64,000 nt of DNA from Acanthacorydalis orientalis. Lineage: Eukaryota; Arthropoda; Insecta; Megaloptera; Corydalidae. The notes beneath the pieces are model-generated. The model was given only the letters and a program-made list of their open reading frames with translations. It searched no databases and was not told the origin of the DNA. Shown piece by piece: positions 22,456 through 33,528 of this stretch (the stretch's first letter is position 1; each line of letters starts with the position of its first letter). The position numbers and the translations under genes were made by a program. Location: the NCBI GenBank assembly GCA_034766995.1, contig CM068322.1, positions 2,996,589 to 3,060,588 of the forward strand, in the 5' to 3' direction.

Positions 22456-24824
22456 GTACTTTATCGAAAAGTTGTAATAAACAAATTAACGATATATATT
22501 GATGTCAGCAACTTGAAGACAGGAATCAGATATTTCAATTTTACGCGAAAATCGCTTCAAGGAATATTAAAGTACAGATGAAAAGCGAAATGAGAACAAA
22601 AATATCTCATCAAGTGAGTTTATTATTTTATGTCAAGTACATAAGATGTTATATGTACAAAAATCCACATGTTTTTCAGCAAATCAATAAAATCTTAACA
22701 TAACACAAGTATGGAGACTAAAAGTTTATTTTAATTTGACAGTAAACAAATTTTATTTTTTAACTACATTAATACATAAATAAACGTTAAACATATAATT
22801 ACAACATACACACACAATATACATGATCTATTCAAGCAAGTCCCATATAAATGTTGTGTTATAAGGGTAGTATTTTTTATATATGACTTTCAAATTAATT
22901 TTGATAGTTAAAAATATCTTTATTTGGTCTAAAGTTTGAAACATTTTGGTTCATAACTTTCTGACTTCTTAGGTGTACACCTTTTCTTTTTTTCTTTTTT
23001 CAACAATATGAAACGAATACTCACCGTTTTATTAAATTATCAAAACGTAGCCATTCACCTGTCGTATATTTTTGTTATATATTGATAAACAACTCTGGGT
23101 AATAATCATAAATTTGTCTTAAGTGCATATTGAAAAATAACTTCCTGTTTTCTCAGTTAGATAATATTCATAGCAGGTACAGATGCAGGTACCAGACTAA
23201 GCTTTAAAGAGTACATTTGGGGTATTCGCATATCTTATAGAAATTAGTACCTGAGTTAATAAAAACTTTATCATTCTCCAATATGCAACTAAGACAAATT
23301 TATGATTATTATTTAGTGTTGATTACCAATACGTATCAAAAATGCTCGAAAAGTAAATAATTTAAATTTATAACATCAAATAAAATAATAAACAAATTTC
23401 GGTCAAAGGACAAAAACACAAACGCATGATTACTGCCATAAGAAATGTTGGGAATAAAGTTAATTAATTCTAAAAATGAAGCTACTAATAATATTTTATG
23501 CACTGTATAATTGTATAGTAGTTCATAATGCTTTAAAAAGGGATGTGTTTTTTCAAAGAATAGTATTTTATATTAATAATAATTTATATATAAATTTGGT
23601 AATGATCTCAAAATTAGTTCAAATTCTAGATCTATGAAAATGAATAAGAATAGCAAGAACCAAAAATAAGATAAAATGAATTATTGACATTTTTGATCAG
23701 ATTTTTTCTGATTTGTGAGACTACTAAAAAATATTGTTAAAGTGGTTAGCTACAGAATTAGATACAGTATCAGAACTCTAATGAGATAATGTAAGGCATT
23801 TTATATGTTTATAAATAGAGAGAAATGAATATATTCTTTTAATTATTATGAATAATATAAAAACGTATATACATTCCTATCAATTAAAAACTTTAATATA
23901 ATAGTTTATACCTTACAAACTGACTTTCTATGTAACACAAGAAATTATTGTCTACATTTAAACTAGATTTGTTTGGTTTACTTGCATTATAACAGAAAGT
24001 TTTTCTCTTTGTAAATTAACAGCAACATCAATCAACTAATAACAATTTTCCAAAATATGTTGCAAGGTGTGGGCACGTCTGGCAATAAGAACAAAAAAAA
24101 TCCTGGGAATGTTACAAGGACAAATATTGTTTGTGTGATGACCGATAACCTTTAATTCATTCATTTTTTTAGGATATGACTCAAAAGTAAACAGTTATAT
24201 AATTAGTACTGAAGAGTAGAATATTTTTTGCTAGTATATCAACAATATTTATAAATGGAGTCTTAAGGTTTAAGCCAGAGTGTCCATCAAAGTGATGTGA
24301 CAAATGATCTAGCAGTAACATGTCAGAAATATGACAATGACAAATAACTGACGATACTCATGTGTAACCTCACACACACCGTAATCTACCAACAATTCAT
24401 TTAGTAATAATATCAGCCTCTGATGATAAAGATGAAATTGAATTTAGTCAACGTTATTAAAACATAATCATTATGATTGCCGTAAACGACACTTTCGGGT
24501 GCATTCTTTTAGACAAAAAAATATAAAAATGGGATGTTTTAAGGAGTTAAATATCTATTCAGAAATAGTTTAATAATTTTATTGACTGAGAAAAAGAAAT
24601 TTTTCATTTATTACTAAGAAAAATTGTAAACTTGTAACAAAACAACTTTTCCTTATAAACAACCATTAAAAACAAATTTCCAGCAAATTCAATTAACTAA
24701 CTTGTCCGTAACATGTGACAAAAAGTGAAACATGTAACAATCGTCTAACGCTGTCGTAGCGTGTGTCAAGTAACGACTGTCATGCGTCACTTCAGTGGGC
24801 GCCAACTAATATGTTTACTTTAGT
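22454..24824. other. AT-rich stretch holding an inverted-repeat element
   Basis: No gene. Contains the inverted repeat at 23069-23342. A short patch near 24290-24480 looks less random but has no assignable coding content. Confidence 0.55.
23069..23342. repeat. Imperfect inverted repeat (possible MITE)
   Basis: The left arm 23069-23132 and right arm 23278-23342 are reverse complements. The core 33 bp (23100-23132 against 23279-23311) matches at 31 positions, and similarity extends outward to TTTTTG at both ends. About 145 bp lies between. No target-site duplication could be fixed. Confidence 0.7.
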
Positions 24825-25275
24825 TTAACCCATTCACTGTCACCTACGAGATATCCCGTAGTAAAGATATGTAGTGCGAGTCCCGGCTATGAGATATCTC
24901 GTAGTTTGCGCTATAAGTTTGAAATGACTTGCACTATTGGTTTTCTCTATGAGGATCATTGCACATCTGTATTATTGATTGTCACCAGATGAGATTTATT
25001 AGGCATCGATTATTGTAGAACGAAAAATGTGAAAAGTTTCATAAAATAAACATTACGAGATATCTTGTAGTCGATAGTATACGAATTTTATTCAGTGGTG
25101 TCAACTGCGAGATATCTCGAAGGTATTTTTTACTTCAAGCATTATAAATGCTACTCGAAGAGTATATCTGTAACTAATTAATATTAATTTTAAGAAATTT
25201 AGTGGTTTTCTCTAAAATAAACTTTTGGAGCCCAAGGCAAGACATACTTTATTTTTCTGGGAGGGAATGGGTTAA
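24825..25275. mobile_element. TTAA-flanked piggyBac-like MITE, copy 1
   Basis: The element body 24829-25271 (443 bp) starts CCCATTCACTG and ends GGAATGGG, flanked by TTAA at 24825-24828 and 25272-25275. CCC termini and TTAA targets are piggyBac hallmarks. It has no transposase. Inside are four near-palindromes of consensus CTACGAGATATCTCGTAG, two near each end. Confidence 0.72.
24845..25120. repeat. Four CGAGATATCTCG near-palindromes
   Basis: Copies at 24845-24860, 24888-24905, 25054-25069 and 25107-25120, paired towards the two ends of the MITE. They may be transposase-binding or structural subterminal repeats. Confidence 0.75.
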
Positions 25276-25372
25276 CTTAAGATGTATTTTAGAAGCTAGA
25301 CCGCTAGACCACGCGTACAATGACAAACCATGTCATTTTGTTTGGCGCTACGCCTTATGCATAAGAACTTTT

Positions 25373-25929
25373 TTAACCCTTTGACTGCGGCGCACTCCAA
25401 CTCAGAGCCATCAATATATACGGCGATAATTTTGCTTGTATGTCAGTGGGACTGGGTGGCGTGGTGCACATTTCTGCAGTATTGCTGCCGGCGTAAGCGC
25501 GAAAGATGATGACTTATTTTTTTTGTGCCAAGGAAAGGAAAATCTTCCAAAGACAACTTCCATCTTGGTTAAGGAACCTTTAGAGCACACTATATTACTT
25601 AAAAAAATAACAAATGAATAAAATGAAAAACTTACTGCAGATTTAAGTAAATAAACACTTACGTACATGAAAATATAATAATTATGCACACAATATGTCA
25701 CAATACGATTACAGTGCTTGCACAATTGAGACTGAAAAATCCTTTGTAATCAAAAATTTTATTGACTGTAAATATACGCCTTTCGTATATATTATTGAGT
25801 AAGAGAGAGTGTAAATATACGCCTTTCGTATATATTTATGAATATGAGAGAGCGTAAATATACCCCTTTCGTACATATCGATGACTATGACAGGGCGTAT
25901 ATATACGCCGTTAGCAGTCAAAGGGTTAA
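25373..25929. mobile_element. TTAA-flanked piggyBac-like MITE, copy 2
   Basis: The body 25377-25925 (549 bp) has 12-bp perfect inverted ends, CCCTTTGACTGC and GCAGTCAAAGGG, with TTAA duplications at 25373-25376 and 25926-25929. The interior carries no transposase; short ORFs on both strands (about 25411-25725) lack motifs. The right half contains tandem subterminal repeats. It lies only about 100 bp from the other TTAA element but its ends differ, so it is a separate family. Confidence 0.82.
25767..25909. repeat. Tandem subterminal repeats, about 43-bp period
   Basis: Units containing AAATATACGCCTTTCGTATA recur at 25767, 25810 and, diverged, 25852, followed by a related GGCGTATATATACGCC palindrome near 25893-25909. 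Confidence 0.8.
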
Positions 25930-26778
25930 ATGCTTTAAAGTTATGTAAAGAATACTATTATTAATGTTCCTACTAATCTTTTGAAAGACGAAAGTATTTA
26001 TTTTCCATAATTATAATCGTAACGTGTGTCACTTTTAGGCAATTTTAGACAACTCTCTTATGCTGAAACTAGTCATATAAATTAAAAAGTCATGTGATTC
26101 AATAGAAATAAAATCAATTATAATTTTAAAATATTATCGTCACTTTTTCATCATTTGCATAATAATATTGGACAAAAGAATCAAAAATTGTAAATTAAAA
26201 TTAATATTGTAAAACGTTAATATATTTGTTCAAAATAATATGACTATTTGTCAATTTTCAATTGAAAATGATGCAATCACTATTCTAGTCTGAATTCATC
26301 TCATTAGAAACCTATTGAGTAATATATGTTCCTTAAACTCAAAACTCCAATGAAATGAAAAATATTTGATAAGACAAAAGTGACAGACAAAAAACAAAGA
26401 AAATTTCCTTTTATTCAGAGAAAGGAAAGCTAAGTGTTTTTAAATGTTGGAAGAAAATATTTAGAAAAAAAGAAATTAATATAATGAAAATATACAGAAA
26501 GATACAGAAAAAAATGATTTTGTATCTGGGTTTTAATCTTTAACTACACATGCAAAACGTATTTATAGTCGTGTATGAGTAAGCAATAAAAGATTATAAT
26601 AATAACAACTATATAAATATTTATATTGAGGATTTAATATATGTACAAAAATATGACTGTATTTATTTTCTATTTTCAAATTTTCTATGAAATAGTCAAA
26701 GCCAATATATATTTTCATTACTTTTATTCAATATTACATGAAGAAACATTTTTTGACAATTTTTGTATAAAATTGAAA

Positions 26779-26780
<2 letters not shown>

Positions 26781-26839
<59 letters not shown>

Positions 26840-26868
26840 GGACATATAAATATATATATATATATATT
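26781..26868. repeat. (TA)n microsatellite
   Basis: TA array with a CGGACATA interruption. Confidence 0.94.
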
Positions 26869-28988
26869 ACTCGTATACGCATGTGGACTATTCATGTCTA
26901 GTACTTGTTTATATTTGATTTCTGTTTTCGATAATGAATGCAGTGACCACCTAGGGGCGGTTAAAGAGCTGAAGCATCCACCAAAAGAAAAGGGAGAAAC
27001 ACTAAAAAACAAAACGTCGCGCAAAAATGCTCTTACATATACAAAGAGATTAACGTAATCTCCTATCACTATCCCCTATATATACACAGAGAGATTAATG
27101 TAGCCACGATTGAAGTAACTCAAGAGCTTTGTAAAAAAACTGGATTTTATTCTTTAAATATTCTTTTTATAATCATATAATGCATTTTATTAATTTCAGA
27201 TTAAAAATTTTGATCCGTTCAAATCTCCCCTCCCCCAATATTAAATCTTGAATGTGTCACTGAATGAATGGTTACCTTTTTCGCAATTTTCTGTTAGTTT
27301 ATTAATTAAAATACTAATATTTTTAAAGATACTCTATGTATTTACGAGAAATTTCATAAACAATAACAAAATATTCTTGTTTAGATCCTTTTTTTATTTT
27401 CGTAAATATAGTTGACAATAATGCTCAAATATGAAGTTGATTTTATTAAAATAATAAAATGGAATTTAAAAAAATATAAAATATATTTTTAAAACATTGC
27501 AAATTATAGAAGTATATTGTAAGGAACACCCTTTATGGTGACTGGTATATTTTTCGTTGCTAATAAGGAACCATCCACTTATGTTGTAACATTTGATAAT
27601 AGTTCCCAAAATTAATATATTTTATAAAATTTTTTTAAATTCATTAAAGAAAAAGTAAGTGTATAATTTAAATGTGTTATTTTTGAATATAAATGAAAGA
27701 CCATTTTTCGGTTGCTAAATTTTTTTGGTTGGCTTTTTTTGTCCGCAGGAAGCAGATTCTCTTAAATTGAATTTGGTGGCCCGTGTTTATATATGAGTTT
27801 AACACCACTGTTGTTTAATGTTGAAATTGTGAACTAGTGGTAACTAAATACTCGTTTTTTAAGAAGATACTCTTTTTAATCATCTCATCAATCGTCCTCG
27901 CCTTCAATTTCTTATTTTGATAATTTTTCTAGTATATAAGTTATTTTATCATAATGCAAGTATTAGATTTGGCAATAAATAATACTGATACAAAATTTGT
28001 ATCCTTTACTAAAATGTATACACTCTCTTATAGTGATTTAATTATAATTTCAAAAATAAATTCTAACAATAATTAACAGGAAATGTATGAAAATATTTTT
28101 TTTTATTTAATATAATAAATATATTCGGTAAACACTTTATATATTTACTCTTATTAATTTGTCTGATTCATAAAACAGTAGTGGTAACAGTAATTGTAGT
28201 AGTACGAGCAGATTTTTTTTTAAAAAATGACTAGTATTAAACATTACAGAATAAAGATAAATTATATAGAATAGTGTACTTCAAACATTTTTTTTACTAT
28301 ATAAAATCAAGCTATTAATAATTCATAAAATACTTATATAATTACTAGTATGATATACTGCTGTTTGTCAGTTGTTACATTCTATTTTTTATAAGACTGA
28401 TTTAAAACAACAACACTAATTATGAAACCCATCAAAAAGAAATCTTAAAGTACTCGAAGAAATTGCAGAACGGACATGGCGTTTTTAAATAATATGTTTT
28501 AATTACAATGGGATATTAAAATGTGTTTCGCAAATAATTGAACGTTAAGACCGATGTCAGAGTCATGTAAATACACAAAGTAATAATCAGAATAATCAAA
28601 AGTCAACAACTGAATATTTTGATCATAGAATTTATGTTCCAATTGTGAAAACTATAGGTTAACTTTTGAAAATTCTATATCATATTTGGCAGTTTTTTAA
28701 AGTATAGTAGCATTGAAAATTGTAGGACGTTTTTATTTTATGCATTTCTATAAAGCATATAATATTTACGAAAATTTTAAAAAAGATGGAAATAAATTAA
28801 TACAAAATGAATTAAAATTCTCAACAAACATGAAATATGTACAATCTTGTATATTTTCTGTTTTATTTTTTTGGTAAATATTTGTTTTTACAGAAAATGC
28901 AAAATAAATACCTTTGGCATGAAATGAGGGTGTTTTAAATAAAAAAATAATGTAAATAAGTGTGTATAATTATATAATGTATGTATTA

Positions 28989-28992
<4 letters not shown>

Positions 28993-29031
<39 letters not shown>
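28993..29031. repeat. (TA)n microsatellite
   Basis: Uninterrupted TA array. Confidence 0.95.
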
Positions 29032-29168
29032 ATGTGTATGCAAATAAATAGGTAATATTCATGTTTTAACCATTAATCATGCACTTATTGTATATAACTT
29101 TACAGGATTTTCCCGGATAATGCTGTTATTTACTTTGCAGTTAACATAAACAAAGAACCATATTATCG

Positions 29169-29300
29169 TTAAACTGTATCCCAAAACTTGTTTTTAGAGT
29201 TTTGTCTGGTAAACTCGAAAAAGTTTTCTTTATTTTTGCGAGCTAATGCTGCCCGATTTACAGTATTGTGTTCACGTACTCGTTGTTGAAAGTTTTTCAT
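29169..29300 (-). CDS. Small unidentified ORF or exon (tentative)
   Basis: Forty-three codons from ATG 29300 to TAA 29169-29171. The peptide is basic and less AT-biased than chance frames (MKNFQQRVREHNTVNRAALA, then RKNKENFFEFTRQNSKNKFW). The bases before the ATG read AAATTTCAG, which could be a splice acceptor. No family recognised and no promoter or partner exon found. It could be an exon, a transposon relic or chance. Confidence 0.2.
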   Translation of the reverse strand: MKNFQQRVREHNTVNRAALARKNKENFFEFTRQNSKNKFWDTV

Positions 29301-29960
29301 CTGAAATTTTCATGTCCGATTTAGTTATTCAGTAACTCTAACTAGAATCGTAAATACTAAAATATATTGAAGAAGTTGTTCCGAACACTTTTTTGTATAG
29401 ACTTTTCGTTTTTATTCTGTTCAGAAAATTTATTTCAAGGCATTATACAAAAATATTAGAACCAATCTGATATCTATTAGATATTCGTGCAAGTGTTTTT
29501 CTTGAAACACGTTATTTATAATCAGATGAAATGTATGAAAGCATAACAAAAGTATATAGATTGATTTCTTACAGAATAAAAAATCTTAGAGTTCAAGAAA
29601 ATGTGTTTCCGTATTAAAATTTTATACACAATTTTAATTATTTGCCAGTTTACAAATTCTTTTGGATTAAAAGCTATTTCAAGTCATATTATTTTTTAAT
29701 TATTTGTTTCTATATTTTTAAATAATATTATATCCTTAATCTATTAATATTTATAATAAATATGTTAATAGTTTATATTAAATTTCATTAAACATACAAT
29801 TCTTATAAAAACTCATTCTAATACAGTACGTTTATTATATATGTACGTTTTCACAGTTCATCTCAGTTTTACAATTAATGTAAATATATCTGTAATTCAT
29901 TATAAAATATCTTTTCTGTAAAGAAAAATACTAATATCCATACATTGAACTGGTTATATA

Positions 29961-30014
<54 letters not shown>

Positions 30015-30209
30015 TGTAATATCTCGTATATTTTTTATTCTATTCATGAATATTTAATAGAAAATAAAAATTAATTATTTGTTACTCACCAACTGATCTC
30101 AACTTAATTTTCAATTTCTTGTTACTCTTATTGTGTACTATATGTTCTACTTATAATCAAACACTTATTAAGTTTTAGAAGAAACATTTTTTTAAAAATA
30201 AAAGTCAAC

Positions 30210-30212
<3 letters not shown>
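29301..30212. other. AT-rich non-coding stretch
   Basis: Nothing recognised except the TA array at 29955-30012. Confidence 0.6.
29955..30012. repeat. (TA)n microsatellite
   Basis: TA array with a TATTTATA interruption. Confidence 0.95.

Positions 30213-30274
<62 letters not shown>
30213..30274. repeat. (TA)n microsatellite
   Basis: TA array immediately left of the mini-mariner. Confidence 0.95.
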
Positions 30275-30280
<6 letters not shown>

Positions 30281-30351
30281 CAATAGGAAAATAATTGCGA
30301 ATTTTGTTAAGAATTTGAGGGTCATGAACTGCAATTATTTTCTACGAACCT

Positions 30352-30353
<2 letters not shown>
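30275..30353. mobile_element. 79-bp mini-mariner made of terminal repeats
   Basis: Starts TAAGGTCAATAGGAAAATAA and, read from the other end, TTAGGTTCGTAGAAAATAAT, the same termini as the cecropia mariners at 32049 and 49978. Almost nothing but the two ends remains, so it can fold back on itself. It sits inside a TA array. Confidence 0.75.
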
Positions 30354-30354
<1 letters not shown>

Positions 30355-30446
<92 letters not shown>

Positions 30447-30447
30447 A
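30355..30447. repeat. (TA)n(TG)n microsatellite
   Basis: TA array ending in a TG tract, right of the mini-mariner. Confidence 0.95.
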
Positions 30448-31464
30448 TAGTTACTTTTATTAAAAACAATCTATTTATTGTAACGCTAAAACAGTCTTTA
30501 ATATTAAATACTTACAAAGTAAAATTTTATTTGATGAATTTCCATGAAAAAGAATATATATCGAAATGAAATTAATATTTTTTCTCAACTAAAACAAAAT
30601 GTTCACTCATCTATAAAAATTATAATTTTAAGACATTAATTACAGTTCTGACTGTAATTTTTGCCACTAAACTGTACCTTTCATTTTTACACAAACTTTT
30701 CATTTAAAATCGCAACTACTGGTTTTCATAAAACAAATTTACAAGAAATCTAATAACATACGCAAAATAAGTTGTTGAGATGAGACCACACTGACTGGAA
30801 TGTTTTTGCTATTTATAAAACTTTCATTACAACTCTTCAGGTAAATGGAAAAAGTCACTTCAATTATACATAATAACCGAAGAATTTTTCATTCTCAATT
30901 ACTTATATATCCTCTTCCATCCTTGTGATATTCTCATAAAATTTAGCTCATAAAGCTAAATTAAGATATTTTTATAGTCGTATCCTTTATACAAGAAGTT
31001 CTTTATACAAATTATTAAAATTCTGAAAACTTTAATAAACTTTACAATTCACACTATTTGGAAATTATATAATTATGAAATCAAAAAGGTGACATATAAT
31101 AAAGAATTTTAATTAGTAATCCTTTTAGTGATAGAAAACAGTAGAGTAAATTGAATAATAATATCTGCGTTGTTTAAACCAACAACTGTCTATGCATTAT
31201 TTGAGGAATTAATACAGAAGAGTATTCAAAAATTATAATTAAGATTATCAAATGAAATAAGGAACTAATAAGTTATTAATTGTACTTATAAATAAATATT
31301 ACTGATAACCTTTGTTACCTAATTTCTTCAGGAATGTGGCTATAAATGAGTTAAAACCCACTCATTTAGTCGTTGCTTATATATCAATTACAGTATATGT
31401 GCATCATTTACGCATTGAAGTATTATGGAAAATTGGACAAATTGATATATATATATATATAAAT
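30448..31464. other. AT-rich non-coding stretch
   Basis: Nothing recognised; a short TA array lies at 31445-31462. Confidence 0.6.
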
Positions 31465-32048
31465 ATTTGAAAATTCATTTCTAAAATTTAAGTGTACTGA
31501 ATATTCGTCCAGAACATCAGTAAATTTATAAACCTAATTTCTAATTTTTTGCTCTAGTTTGTAGGTTTCTTTATTTTCATTGTTCATGTACTTAATTTGT
31601 ACTAAGTAATGATTTCAGATGTTTTCAAACAATATTTTAAATTGATAAAAATTTTTTCTCATATATTTTATACTGTTTATTATTGAATACAAATGAAACT
31701 TTTTAAAATTCTTTAGAACAAAATGTGAAAATATCTGTCAATAATAGTGTATGTCAGTAAATATCAGTTTAAAATAATTTCATTATGTTTGTTGTAAATT
31801 TACATCTAGCAATTGTTTGAATTGTAACCAGTCTTACATATTTTGTCAATCAATTTGTATAATTAAAACGAACATAGAGATTTAACATTATGATCTACAA
31901 TGAGTTTTTAATATTATAATATGTTTTGTTATTGCATTTATTATATTAATTATGACTGGGCGTATCCTAACATTTTTTTATTATGAAATATCATTTGTGA
32001 TAAAAAAAAATATACACAATAAAAATTAAATTTTTTCAAAACATTTTA

Positions 32049-32606
32049 TAAGGTTGGTTGTAAAATAACTACGGATTTTGTTTTCTGAATTCTAACCCTA
32101 ATTTTTTTTACTGAAAGTGTCCTTTTATCGTGTTCATGTTAATATTATTTTAATGTGCATGTCTTGGTTTATGTTTTGGTAACATCAACTTTGGTTTTAT
32201 TATTAATTTTCATTCAAATTGGGGTATTGAATTAAAGATGAAAAAGAAACAATAAGAGCAATTTTTTATATGATTTAAAAACACGTGGTAAAGCAGCAGA
32301 AACTGCTTGTAAACTAAACAATGCTTTTGGTGTGGTTGCTGTTAAGGAACGTACGGTGTAATGGTGGTTCCAAAAATATCGTACTGAGGATAAGACCCCT
32401 GAAGATGAAGAAGGTCATCCTTCTTTAGTTCATAACGACCAAACGAAGGCGTTGGTCGAATCAGAACCACGCACTAAAATTCGAGAGCTTGCACAAAAGT
32501 TAGGCGTTAGTCATCCAACAATTCTGGATCACTTAAAATAGCTAACTGAGAAAAATGTAAATGCGTTTTAAGGTCATAAACGGCAATTATTTTTCTACCA
32601 ACCTAA
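32049..32606 (+). mobile_element. Internally deleted cecropia mariner (558 bp)
   Basis: Ends TAAGGTTGG and CCAACCTAA with TA duplications at 32047-32048 and 32607-32608. It contains the N-terminal helix-turn-helix half of the transposase and then jumps to the 3' end; the catalytic domain is absent. The homologous position in the opposite arm of the inverted duplication (TA at 32931-32932) is empty, which confirms the insertion boundaries. Confidence 0.9.
32237..32541 (+). pseudogene. Mariner N-terminal DNA-binding fragment
   Basis: After an AT-rich start with an early shift, the frame reads LYDLKTRGKAAETACKLNNA, then a stop in place of a Gln-like codon before WWFQKYRTEDKTPEDEEGHP. It continues LVESEPRTKIRELAQKLGVS and HPTILDHLK, and stops at 32539-32541. 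These are the two helix-turn-helix segments of a cecropia-type transposase. No catalytic motif follows. Confidence 0.82.
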
Positions 32607-32636
32607 TAGTAACAATATGCATGTTGGTTTTGTAAT

Positions 32637-32904
32637 AGACATATAGTTTTAGTAGATATCAGCAATACCATTCGATAAAAATAATATTTGGAGCATATTT
32701 AGACATTTAAAGAATAATTACCTTCCCGGTTACTATACATTATATTAGATTTTTCCACACCTTTAAAATTTTTATACATGAATGAATATGGATAAAAACG
32801 CATATTATTTTAAATAAAGACGGTTATATTACCCTGTTTCATCAGTTCGTACTTTTTTGTTGCTAAACTACTATATAATTAATAAATTTATTCTTCAATA
32901 TCGC
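32637..32904. other. Spacer between inverted arms
   Basis: AT-rich, with no coding content seen. Confidence 0.6.
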
Positions 32905-33528
32905 AACAAAACCAATATACATGTTGTTATTAGATTTTTTTAAAAAATCTAAAATTGTATTGAGTTTAATCTTTTACCACACAATATAATTTCATAATAA
33001 AATTTTTGACAATATTTTCCCATAATTTTTATAATAAATACAATAATGAATTATATTACTGTATTAAAGTCTCTTTATGGATTATATATATATATAGTTA
33101 AAACTATTTTTGTTTCAATTATATAAGCTGATTTAAAAACTAGCCCGGACTGATTATAATTAAAACAATTGCGAGACTTTCTGAATTTACAATTAACATA
33201 AAGACATTACTTTAAATGATTTAAACTAATATTTACTAATAGACACTTTTATTGACAGGCATTTTCACATTTACTTCTAATGATTTTCATAAAGTTTAAG
33301 TTATATATGCAATAATAAACAGTAAAAAATACATAAGAATAAAGTTTGAAAATTCAAAAGATTGTTTAAAATTACCAGACGACATTACTCAGTACAAATT
33401 AAGTACTTGAACAACGAAAATAAAGAAGTCTAAAAACAAGAGCAAAAAATTATAAATTAGTGTTACAAATTTACTCAAACCGTGTTGCATAAATATTCAA
33501 TACATATAAATTTTAAGAATGAATTTTC
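32905..33528 (-). repeat. Right arm of about 600-bp inverted duplication
   Basis: Reverse complement of the left arm at 31465-32636, uninterrupted. It preserves the pre-insertion sequence of the mariner target (TA at 32931-32932). Confidence 0.85.

Larger units (their letters stand above)
25930..29168. other. AT-rich non-coding stretch
   Basis: No gene recognised; contains TA arrays at 26781-26868 and 28993-29031. Confidence 0.55.
31465..32636 (+). repeat. Left arm of about 600-bp inverted duplication
   Basis: 31465-32048 plus 32607-32636 (about 614 bp without the mariner) aligns with the reverse complement of 32905-33528. Shared blocks include TGCTCTAGTTTGTAGGTTTC against TGCTCTTGTTTTTAGACTTC, GTACTTAATTTGTACT and TACTGTTTATTATTG. 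Divergence looks substantial, roughly a quarter by eye. The mariner at 32049-32606 interrupts this arm. Confidence 0.85.

Noticed and set aside
25767..25909. CRISPR-like regularly spaced repeats
   Set aside because: Only three diverged units inside a TTAA-flanked eukaryotic MITE, with similar rather than unique spacers.
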